Shown here one piece after another: positions 1 to 5,410 of a stretch of DNA of 5,410 bases. The stretch is taken from contig CAKMZE010000009.1 in the NCBI GenBank assembly GCA_929200295.1, positions 14,269 through 19,678 of the forward strand. The letters run 5' to 3'. This DNA comes from an uncultured Alphaproteobacteria bacterium. GTDB lineage: Bacteria; Pseudomonadota; Alphaproteobacteria; Rhodobacterales; Rhodobacteraceae. Positions within the stretch are counted from its first letter, which is position 1; each line of letters opens with the position of its first letter. Made by a program: the position numbers and the translations under genes. The notes beneath the pieces are model-generated. The model saw only the letters and a list, made by a program, of their open reading frames with translations. It was not told the origin of the DNA and searched no databases.

Positions 1-234
1 GTCACGGTCGTTATCTTTTACGGGGCCTCGTTTTATTTCATGGCATTGGCGCTCAAGTTCATGCCTGTTGGTATCGTCTATGCGATCTGGTCGGGCCTTG
101 GCATCGTATTTATCGCGGCGATTGGCTATCTGGTCTTTCAACAAAGGCTCGACCTGCCAGCGGTTTTTGGCATGGGGCTGATCATATCCGGCATCTTGAT
201 TATTCACTTATTCTCGAACACGAACACGCATTAA
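1..234 (+). CDS. Small multidrug resistance (SMR/EmrE-like) transporter, 5' end missing
   Basis: The reading frame is open from base 1 and encodes the last 77 residues of an SMR-family protein; the start lies outside the window, and the ATG at 40 is an internal Met. From recalled EmrE, residue 1 here aligns near EmrE V34. The conserved block YAIWSGLGIV (residues 27-36) matches EmrE TM3, including the equivalents of Y60, W63 and G65, and QRLDLPAVFGMGLI matches the TM3-TM4 loop and start of TM4. Three hydrophobic segments are visible (about 1-18, 22-48 and 53-71), corresponding to TM2-TM4. Family members are inner-membrane, dual-topology dimers of about 105-110 residues that exchange protons for cationic drugs such as quaternary ammonium compounds. 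The essential TM1 glutamate (EmrE E14) is not in view. The YAIWSG motif fits the Qac/EmrE subtype better than the guanidinium (SugE/Gdx) subtype, but the true substrate is unknown. The gene ends in TAA, with no clear terminator after it. Confidence 0.93.
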   Translation, partial: VTVVIFYGASFYFMALALKFMPVGIVYAIWSGLGIVFIAAIGYLVFQQRLDLPAVFGMGLIISGILIIHLFSNTNTH

Positions 235-308
235 CTATTCTTGCTGGCATCGCCTTTCATTTTAAGGGTTTCCATCTCGGTGGATGCACGATATCCGCGC
301 GTCAAATA

Positions 309-326
309 AGGTGCCCGTCGGCACCT
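309..326 (+). promoter_or_regulatory. Hairpin in the typA leader, next to the Shine-Dalgarno
   Basis: AGGTGCC (309-315) and GGCACCT (320-326) form a perfect 7-bp stem with loop CGTC. It sits 9 bases before the typA Shine-Dalgarno GAGG (336-339). It is not a good terminator for the upstream transporter gene, because CTCCCGATTG rather than a T-run follows. The sequence GGCAC recurs at 338-342 over the Shine-Dalgarno, so the 5' arm could pair there instead. The rest of the 235-346 gap shows no convincing promoter boxes, although the typA promoter may well lie in it. The hairpin is directly visible; any regulatory role is inference. Confidence 0.4.
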
Positions 327-346
327 CTCCCGATTGAGGCACAGAC

Positions 347-2167
347 ATGGATATCCGCAATATCGCGATCATCGCGCACGTTGATCATGGCAAAACCACA
401 CTTGTAGACGAGCTGCTTAAGCAGTCCGGCGTGTACCGTGACAACGAAGCGATCACAGAACGCGCCATGGACAGCAATGATATTGAGCGCGAGCGCGGTA
501 TCACCATCCTGGCAAAATGCACATCTGTGGAATGGAAAGGCACACGTATCAATATCGTTGATACGCCGGGCCACGCCGATTTTGGCGGCGAGGTTGAACG
601 CATCTTATCAATGGTTGATGGTGTTGTGCTCTTGGTTGATGCCGCCGAAGGGCCGATGCCGCAAACCAAATTTGTGACATCAAAGGCGCTCGCACTTGGG
701 CTGCGCCCGATTGTTGTGGTCAACAAAGTGGATAAGCCTGATGGCGATCCAGATCGCGCCGTGGATGATGTGTTTGATCTCTTTGCAAATCTCGACGCAG
801 ATGAAAATCAGCTCGATTTTCCGACTATGTATGCCTCGGGGCGTGCGGGGTGGTGTGACGCAACCTTGGACGGCCCGCGCAAGGATCTTGATGCCTTGTT
901 CGATCTGGTCGTTGAGCATGTGCCAATGCCCACACAGATCACAAAAAAGAACGAGCCGTTTCAAATGCTGGCCACCACGCTGTCGGCTGATCCGTTCATT
1001 GGGCGCATCCTAACGGGCCGGGTCGAGGCGGGTCAGCTCAAGGCGGGCGATACGATCAAGGCGCTGTCGCGAACTGGCGAAAAGATTGAGCAATTCCGCG
1101 TGTCAAAGATCCTCGCGTTTCGCGGGTTGATGCAGCAACCGATTGATCTGGCCGAGGCCGGCGATATTGTCACTGTCGCTGGCATGACCAAAGCGACCGT
1201 TGCCGATACGCTTTGCGATCCGTCTATTGAGGCCGCGATCCCTGCACAGCCAATCGACCCCCCCACCATCACTGTCACCTTTGGCATCAATGACAGCCCG
1301 CTTGCGGGTCGCGACGGCAAAAAGGTGCAATCGCGCGTCATTCGTGAACGCCTTTTGAAAGAAGCGGAGGTCAACGTCGCCATCAAAATCGCAGACACGC
1401 CCGGCGGGGATGCGTTCGAGGTCTCGGGCCGCGGCGAATTGCAAATGGGTGTTCTGATCGAAAACATGCGCCGCGAAGGGTTTGAGCTGTCAATCTCGCG
1501 TCCTCAGGTGATCTTTACCGAAGAAGACGGTCAACGCATGGAGCCCGTCGAAGAGGTGACCATCGACGTTGACGATGAATACACTGGCACTGTCGTCGAA
1601 AAGCTCACCGGCCCACGCAAAGGCGCATTGGTCGAGATGAAAGCCGCAGGTGCTGGCAAAACGCGGATTATCGCGCATGTCCCGTCACGCGGGCTCATCG
1701 GGTATCATGGCGAATTTTTGACCGATACACGCGGTTCCGGCGTGTTAAACCGTCTGTATCACGGGTCTGTGCCATATAAGGGCAAAATCCCCGGTCGCCG
1801 TCAGGGCGTGCTGATTTCAATGGAAAATGGCACCTCGGTTGCCTTCGCATTGTGGAACCTCGAAGAGCGCGGCAAAATGTTCATTGGCGCGCAAGAGGCC
1901 GTTTATCAAGGCATGATCATCGGTGAACACAGCCGCGATAACGATCTCGAGGTGAATCCGCTCAAGGGCAAAAAGCTCACTAACGTGCGGGCCTCGGGTA
2001 CGGATGAAGCCGTGCGTCTCACCACACCTGTGGTCATGTCGCTTGAACAAGCCATTGCTTATATCGATGATGATGAGCTGGTCGAGGTCACACCAAACGC
2101 GATCCGTCTGCGTAAACGTTATCTTGATACGCATGAGCGCAAGCGCATGGCGCGCACTGCGAGCTAA
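347..2167 (+). CDS. typA: Ribosome-associated translational GTPase TypA/BipA
   Basis: The 606-residue product closely resembles E. coli BipA (607 aa as recalled) throughout. The GTPase domain (about 1-195) carries the P-loop AHVDHGKT (10-17), switch I with ERERGITI (47-54), DTPGH (72-76) with the catalytic-type His76, NKVD (126-129) and a G5-like YASGRAG (162-168). Next come an EF-Tu-like beta-barrel (about 203-295), an EF-G domain III-like segment including SGRGEL (360-365), a domain V-like segment (about 395-475), and the BipA-specific C-terminal domain (about 480-606) with RASGTDEAV and DDDELVEVTP. BipA binds the 70S ribosome where EF-G does and supports 50S assembly and growth at low temperature or under stress. 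The ATG is preceded by GAGG at 336-339 with 7-base spacing, and residue 1 aligns at the family N-terminus. It follows the SMR gene by 112 bases, so it probably has its own promoter. It converges on the DUF1330 gene and overlaps its stop. No defects seen. Confidence 0.98.
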   Translation: MDIRNIAIIAHVDHGKTTLVDELLKQSGVYRDNEAITERAMDSNDIERERGITILAKCTSVEWKGTRINIVDTPGHADFGGEVERILSMVDGVVLLVDAAEGPMPQTKFVTSKALALGLRPIVVVNKVDKPDGDPDRAVDDVFDLFANLDADENQLDFPTMYASGRAGWCDATLDGPRKDLDALFDLVVEHVPMPTQITKKNEPFQMLATTLSADPFIGRILTGRVEAGQLKAGDTIKALSRTGEKIEQFRVSKILAFRGLMQQPIDLAEAGDIVTVAGMTKATVADTLCDPSIEAAIPAQPIDPPTITVTFGINDSPLAGRDGKKVQSRVIRERLLKEAEVNVAIKIADTPGGDAFEVSGRGELQMGVLIENMRREGFELSISRPQVIFTEEDGQRMEPVEEVTIDVDDEYTGTVVEKLTGPRKGALVEMKAAGAGKTRIIAHVPSRGLIGYHGEFLTDTRGSGVLNRLYHGSVPYKGKIPGRRQGVLISMENGTSVAFALWNLEERGKMFIGAQEAVYQGMIIGEHSRDNDLEVNPLKGKKLTNVRASGTDEAVRLTTPVVMSLEQAIAYIDDDELVEVTPNAIRLRKRYLDTHERKRMARTAS

Positions 2168-2172
2168 AGCTC
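2161..2172. repeat. Short palindrome spanning the overlapping convergent stop codons
   Basis: GAGCTAAAGCTC reads as GAGC-TAAA-GCTC and can form a 4-bp stem (5 bp if the central T-A pairs) on RNA from either strand. It contains the TAA of typA (2165-2167) and the TAG of the minus-strand DUF1330 gene (2164-2166). Neither side has a T-run, so it is not a standard intrinsic terminator. Its role, if any, is unknown; a repeat this short can arise by chance. Confidence 0.35.
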
Positions 2173-2451
2173 TTCGACGATACAAAGCTCGCGTTGGCTT
2201 GCGCCTTTGGCGTAGGTCAACGCCTCTTGGTAAGCTTCTGAATGATAACAGGTTGTTGCGTCATCAAGGCTTGTAAAACGTGCGACAACGTTGCGCGGAC
2301 GCGCCGCGCCTTCGAGCTGCACACAACGGCCACCGCGCGCCAGAAACACACCGCCATGGGCGGCAATCGCTACAGTGGCGCGTTTGGCGTATTCTGCATA
2401 GGCGGTTTCATCTGAAACCGTCACATGCGCGATCCAAAGGGCTGTTGGCAT
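2164..2451 (-). CDS. DUF1330 family small protein, downstream of alaS
   Basis: This is a 95-residue soluble protein with no signal peptide or membrane segment. The sequence pattern matches the DUF1330 family (ferredoxin-like dimeric alpha/beta barrel fold): an N-terminal strand (MPTALWIAHVTV), DETAYAEYAKRA helix (14-25), IAAHGGVFLARGG (29-41), a VVARFTSLDDATTCYHSEAYQEA segment (55-77), and a closing strand ELCIVEEL (88-95). No biochemical function is established for the family, so none is assigned; there are three cysteines (43, 68, 90) without a metal-binding spacing. The ATG at 2451 is chosen because it gives the family N-terminus and has a strong GGAGG at 2465-2461. The frame stays open upstream to an ATG at 2592, but that extension overlaps alaS and looks non-family. 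The start is one base past the alaS stop, so the two are almost certainly co-transcribed and probably translationally coupled. The TAG stop overlaps that of convergent typA. Confidence 0.9.
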   Translation of the reverse strand: MPTALWIAHVTVSDETAYAEYAKRATVAIAAHGGVFLARGGRCVQLEGAARPRNVVARFTSLDDATTCYHSEAYQEALTYAKGASQRELCIVEEL

Positions 2452-2452
2452 A

Positions 2453-5104
2453 TTAAAGCGCCTCCAATACTGATTTTGCGGCCTTGATCGCGGCATCTGC
2501 CTCGGCAACAGATGCGCCGCCACCTTGTGCCATATCAGGCCTGCCGCCGCCGCCTTTGCCGCCAAGATGCGGCACGGATGCGCGCAAAACATCTACAGCA
2601 GAGAGCCTACCAGTTAGATCAGCCGTCACACCAGCGGCAATTGCCGCCTTACCGCCCGTATCCGCGATCAGCAGCACGACGCCACTGCCAATGCGTTCCT
2701 TATATTGGTCAATAAGCGCGGGCAAATCCTTGCCCGACACGCCATTTAAGACCTGCGCGGTAAAGGCGACCCCGTTCACTGTTTCCGGCGCATCCGATGC
2801 GCCGCCACTGCCGCCCATTGCCATTTCACGGCGCAATTGCCCGACCTCATTGGTCAGTGCTTTACGTTCATCAAGCAATGCTTTGACACGTTCTGCGGCT
2901 TCGGTTGCTGGTGTCTTCAACAGCAGCGCCACCTCGGCCAAACGCTGATCCTGCGCACGCAGATAATCAAGTGCGGCCTGTCCGCTCAGCGCTTCGATAC
3001 GGCGCACACCAGCGCTAGAGGCGCTGTCGCCAACCATGACAAAGGCGCCGATCTCACCCAAACGGGCCACATGCGTGCCGCCACAAAGCTCAAGCGAATA
3101 AGTCTGCCCATCCACGCCCTTACCAGAGCCGGGCTGTTGCCCCATGGACACCACCCGGACCTCATCACCATATTTCTCACCAAAGAGCGCCTGCGCACCC
3201 AATGCGCGCGCATCATCTGGGGTCATGATCCGGGTATCAACCTTACTATTCTGGCGGATGAGGCTGTTAACCTCACGCTCAACCTGCGCCAGTTCATCCA
3301 ATGAAACTGGTGCATTATGGCTAAAGTCAAAGCGCAACCGATCCGGTGCGTTCAGCGACCCGCGCTGCGCGATATGATCACCCAGCACATTGCGCAACGC
3401 CTCGTTCAAAAGGTGCGTCGCAGAATGGTTCGCCTGAATTTGCTGACGCCGTGACACATCCACACGCAGACTGGCAGCCTGCCCCGTTTGGATCGTACCA
3501 GAGACCACCTGACCGATGTGCACATAAACATCGGCGACCTTCTTGGTATCTGTAATCGACACCTCGCCGGTTTCCGTCATGATGCGGCCTGCATCACCGA
3601 TTTGCCCGCCAGCCTCGGCATAAAATGGGGTCTGGTTGAGTGCGATTTGCACCTCGCCCTTAGCCGTGTCTTGGGCCGTACCGTCGATGATCAATGCGGC
3701 AATCTGACCCTCTGCGCTTAGTGTGTCGTAACCCAGAAAATCTGTGACACCATGCTGGTCGGCCACATCAAACCAAACGGCGGCATCCGTTTGTGCACCC
3801 GTCCCAGACCACGCGGCGCGCGCTTTGGCTTTTTGCTCGGCCATGGCCGCATCAAAGCCTGCTGTGTCAACAGCGCGGCCTTTTTCGCGCAATGCATCCT
3901 GTGTCAGATCTAAGGGGAAGCCATAGGTATCATACAGCTTAAACGCCGTTTGCCCCGGCAGTTCTGCAGCGTTGGGCAGGTTTGCGAGCTCATCATCGAG
4001 CAGCTTAAGCCCGCGATCTAGCGTTTGCTTAAACCGGATTTCCTCGTTTAGCAGCGTTCCTGCGATGAGCTCTTCGCCTTGACCCAGCTCTGGATAGGCC
4101 GCACTCATTTGTTTGACCAGTTCAGGTACAAGACGGTGCATCACAGGGTCTTTGGCACCCAACAAATGCGCGTGGCGCATGGCCCGGCGCATGATACGGC
4201 GCAATACATAGCCGCGGCCCTCATTTGAGGGGAGCACCCCTTCGGCAATCAAAAACGCGGTAGAGCGCAGATGATCTGCGATGACGCGGTGATGCGTGTT
4301 GCCATCCCCATCAGGGTCAACGCTCGTCGCATGGGCTGATGCTTCGATCAAGGCGCGCATCAGATCCGTGTCGTAGTTATCGTGGTGACCCTGCAAAAGC
4401 GCGCCGATCCGCTCTAACCCCATGCCAGTGTCGATCGATTGCATCTCAAGCGGTTTGAGCGTGCCATCATCGAACTGTTCGTTCTGCATGAACACGATAT
4501 TCCAGATCTCAATAAACCGATCGCCATCCTCTTCGGGTGAGCCCGGTGGCCCGCCCCAAATATGATCGCCATGGTCATAAAAGATCTCGGTGCAGGGGCC
4601 ACATGGGCCTGTAGGGCCCATGCGCCAAAAATTATCATCTGTGGCAATGCGAATAATGCGGTCTTCGGGCACGCCGATCTTTTTCCAAAGCGCGAAAGCT
4701 TCGTCATCAGTATGATAAACCGTTGTCAAAAGCTTTGATTTATCGATCCCGAAATCACGTGTCAGCAGCTCCCATGCAAAGGGGATCGCATCCGTTTTAA
4801 AGTAATCCCCAAAGCTAAAATTTCCCAGCATCTCAAAGAATGTATGATGCCGTGCGGTATAGCCCACGTTATCCAGATCGTTATGCTTGCCCCCTGCCCG
4901 CACGCATTTTTGTGCTGTGGTGGCGCGCTGATAATCGCCCGCTTCGACGCCGGTAAAGCGGTTTTTAAACTGCACCATACCGGAGTTTGTGAACATCAAT
5001 GTCGGATCATTGCGCGGAACAAGCGGGCTTGAGGCCACGATTTCATGTCCGTTTTGACCAAAATAGTTTAAGAATGTGGACCGGATATCAGCGAGGCTGG
5101 TCAT
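2453..5104 (-). CDS. alaS: Alanyl-tRNA synthetase
   Basis: The 883-residue class II synthetase charges tRNA-Ala with alanine in the cytoplasm and clears mischarged Ser/Gly-tRNA. It aligns over its whole length with recalled E. coli AlaRS (876 aa). The aminoacylation core (about 1-240) has the motif 1 region (SSPLVPRNDPTLMFTNSGM, 25-43), motif 2 (KCVRAGGKHNDLDNVG, 66-81), TGPCGPCTEIFYDHG (165-179) and motif 3 (DTGMGLERI, 225-233). A tRNA-recognition region follows (about 245-455). The editing domain has the zinc-type set HSATH (His560, His564) and LCGGTH (Cys674, His678). A helical linker (about 710-765) leads to the C-Ala domain with glycine-rich GGKGGGGRPDMAQGGG (848-863). The loop before LCGGTH is about 12 residues longer than in E. 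coli. The ATG at 5104 gives the family N-terminus; the Shine-Dalgarno is weak (GAAAG, 6 bases upstream). It follows recA behind a terminator and is followed by DUF1330. Confidence 0.99.
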   Translation of the reverse strand: MTSLADIRSTFLNYFGQNGHEIVASSPLVPRNDPTLMFTNSGMVQFKNRFTGVEAGDYQRATTAQKCVRAGGKHNDLDNVGYTARHHTFFEMLGNFSFGDYFKTDAIPFAWELLTRDFGIDKSKLLTTVYHTDDEAFALWKKIGVPEDRIIRIATDDNFWRMGPTGPCGPCTEIFYDHGDHIWGGPPGSPEEDGDRFIEIWNIVFMQNEQFDDGTLKPLEMQSIDTGMGLERIGALLQGHHDNYDTDLMRALIEASAHATSVDPDGDGNTHHRVIADHLRSTAFLIAEGVLPSNEGRGYVLRRIMRRAMRHAHLLGAKDPVMHRLVPELVKQMSAAYPELGQGEELIAGTLLNEEIRFKQTLDRGLKLLDDELANLPNAAELPGQTAFKLYDTYGFPLDLTQDALREKGRAVDTAGFDAAMAEQKAKARAAWSGTGAQTDAAVWFDVADQHGVTDFLGYDTLSAEGQIAALIIDGTAQDTAKGEVQIALNQTPFYAEAGGQIGDAGRIMTETGEVSITDTKKVADVYVHIGQVVSGTIQTGQAASLRVDVSRRQQIQANHSATHLLNEALRNVLGDHIAQRGSLNAPDRLRFDFSHNAPVSLDELAQVEREVNSLIRQNSKVDTRIMTPDDARALGAQALFGEKYGDEVRVVSMGQQPGSGKGVDGQTYSLELCGGTHVARLGEIGAFVMVGDSASSAGVRRIEALSGQAALDYLRAQDQRLAEVALLLKTPATEAAERVKALLDERKALTNEVGQLRREMAMGGSGGASDAPETVNGVAFTAQVLNGVSGKDLPALIDQYKERIGSGVVLLIADTGGKAAIAAGVTADLTGRLSAVDVLRASVPHLGGKGGGGRPDMAQGGGASVAEADAAIKAAKSVLEAL
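2461..2465 (-). promoter_or_regulatory. Shine-Dalgarno of the DUF1330 gene, inside the alaS 3' end
   Basis: On the minus strand GGAGG lies within the last alaS codons (Leu-Glu-Ala-Leu-stop) and is followed by 9 bases and the ATG at 2451-2449. It is a near-perfect anti-16S match and decides the start of the small gene. Its location inside alaS means ribosomes finishing AlaRS pass directly over it. Confidence 0.8.
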
Positions 5105-5188
5105 GTGCGTCTTTCACTTATGAAATCTCTTTATGCAGGAAATAGCCTCGCCCTGCGCGAGTGTCCACAGTCAGGCGATAGACGCACA
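5104..5188 (-). promoter_or_regulatory. alaS leader region bounded by a 9-bp inverted repeat
   Basis: The 84-base space between the recA terminator and the alaS start must hold the alaS promoter. A perfect 9-bp inverted repeat bounds it: on the minus strand TGTGCGTCT (5188-5180) and AGACGCACA (5112-5104), whose last A is the A of the alaS ATG. After one A-A mismatch, four more pairs are possible (5178-5175 with 5114-5117, one of them G-U), which would cover the weak Shine-Dalgarno. Smaller hairpins inside are TTTCA-TAAG-TGAAA (5125-5112) and CTCGC-GCAGG-GCGAG (5161-5147). A poor candidate promoter is TGTGGA (5169-5164), a 17-base spacer, and GCTATT (5146-5141); this is a guess. AlaRS of E. 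coli is known to bind a palindrome flanking its own promoter, which makes the repeat notable, but no function is shown here. Confidence 0.4.
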
Positions 5189-5224
5189 GCAAAAAGGGCG
5201 CGGTATGCCCCGCGCCCTTTTTGC
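5189..5224 (-). terminator. Intrinsic terminator of recA
   Basis: A perfect 15-bp inverted repeat: the minus strand starts GCAAAAAGGGCGCGG (5224-5210), then a 6-base loop GGCATA, then CCGCGCCCTTTTTGC (5203-5189). The GC-rich core with flanking A and T runs is the classic rho-independent form. It begins 22 bases after the recA stop and ends 84 bases before the alaS start, so it separates recA from alaS transcription. Its symmetry would let it act in both directions, but no plus-strand gene leads into it. Confidence 0.93.
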
Positions 5225-5246
5225 TTTGGTTAAGATAAATGCAGTG

Positions 5247-5410
5247 TTAGACTTCGACCAGATCATCGTCTGATGCACCGCTTTCTTTTTCCATATCGAA
5301 ATCAAGCCCATGAGCCGCGCGGATTTTATCCTCAATCTCAAGCGCGATGCTTTGGTTTTCACGCAAGAAAACTTTGGAATTTTCGCGCCCCTGGCCGATC
5401 CGTACTGAGT
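5247..5410 (-). CDS. recA: RecA recombinase, C-terminal fragment
   Basis: Only the last 53 codons and the TAA stop are in the window; the gene continues past the right edge. The visible part has RIGQGRENSKVFLREN (residues 3-18 of the fragment), the counterpart of E. coli RecA KIGQGKANATAWLKDN in the C-terminal domain, then a helix ending EIEDKIRAAHG, and the acidic tail ASDDDLVEV. RecA (about 350 residues) forms ATP-dependent filaments on single-stranded DNA, drives strand exchange and triggers LexA self-cleavage; the acidic tail is known to modulate its DNA binding. The Walker motifs and any SOS operator are outside the window. The reading frame is intact to its stop and is followed 22 bases later by a strong terminator. 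RecA identity is firm despite the short fragment. Confidence 0.95.
   Translation of the reverse strand, partial: SVRIGQGRENSKVFLRENQSIALEIEDKIRAAHGLDFDMEKESGASDDDLVEV

Noticed and set aside
290..358. Direct repeat GATATCCGC at 290-298 and 350-358 around the typA start.
   Set aside because: The second copy encodes conserved TypA residues (Met-Asp-Ile-Arg-), so its sequence is constrained by coding; one 9-base match is weak evidence for an operator.
1033..1467. A 144-codon open frame on the minus strand, with a second overlapping one at 1103-1444, opposite typA.
   Set aside because: Both lie wholly antisense to a clearly real typA, give low-complexity composition without recognisable motifs, and are expected shadows in GC-rich coding DNA.
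2452..2592. An upstream ATG at 2592 that would add 47 residues to the DUF1330 protein.
   Set aside because: The added segment overlaps alaS, does not resemble the family N-terminus and would leave the strong Shine-Dalgarno at 2465-2461 unexplained.
2484..3304. Plus-strand open frames of about 154 codons (2484-2948 and 2837-3304) opposite alaS.
   Set aside because: They are antisense shadows of the C-terminal half of alaS; their Ala/Ser/Pro-rich or motif-free translations show no family resemblance.
5105..5246. Possible SOS (LexA) operator near recA.
   Set aside because: The region lies downstream of recA, not at its promoter, and I found no GTTC or GAAC pair with 7-base spacing typical of alphaproteobacterial LexA sites.
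5171..5362. A 63-codon minus-strand open frame covering the recA end and the terminator.
   Set aside because: It runs out of frame over recA and straight through the terminator hairpin, and its lysine-rich tail is just the translated A/T-rich arms.

Overview
The window looks like ordinary chromosomal DNA from an alphaproteobacterium, most probably a Rhodobacteraceae (Roseobacter-group) member. This is judged from recalled protein family resemblance: the TypA, AlaRS, RecA C-terminus and DUF1330 sequences all have an alphaproteobacterial look, base composition is moderately GC-rich, and no codon-use break is visible between genes. No search was run, so the genus is open.

Layout, left to right. 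Bases 1-234 (+) hold the 3' two-thirds of an EmrE-like small multidrug resistance transporter. A 112-base gap (235-346) follows, carrying a compact hairpin just upstream of the next ribosome binding site. Bases 347-2167 (+) are a complete typA (bipA) gene for the ribosome-associated translational GTPase. It runs head-on into a leftward cluster, and its stop codon overlaps that of the first convergent gene by 4 bases. On the minus strand, in transcription order from the right edge, come the end of recA (5410-5247), a strong intrinsic terminator (5224-5189), an alaS leader with a conspicuous inverted repeat, complete alaS (5104-2453), and a small DUF1330 gene (2451-2164) one base after the alaS stop.

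Functionally this is a housekeeping neighbourhood. TypA and AlaRS both serve translation, and RecA serves recombination and the SOS response. The DUF1330 protein has no known role but appears translationally coupled to alaS. All full genes are intact, with family-typical length and motifs. I see no mobile element, CRISPR array, tRNA or rRNA, and no obvious new multi-gene system. The most interesting unexplained signals are non-coding: an inverted repeat that could fold the alaS ribosome binding site into a long-range stem only in transcripts reading through from recA, and a hairpin in the typA leader whose arms could alternatively pair with the typA Shine-Dalgarno.
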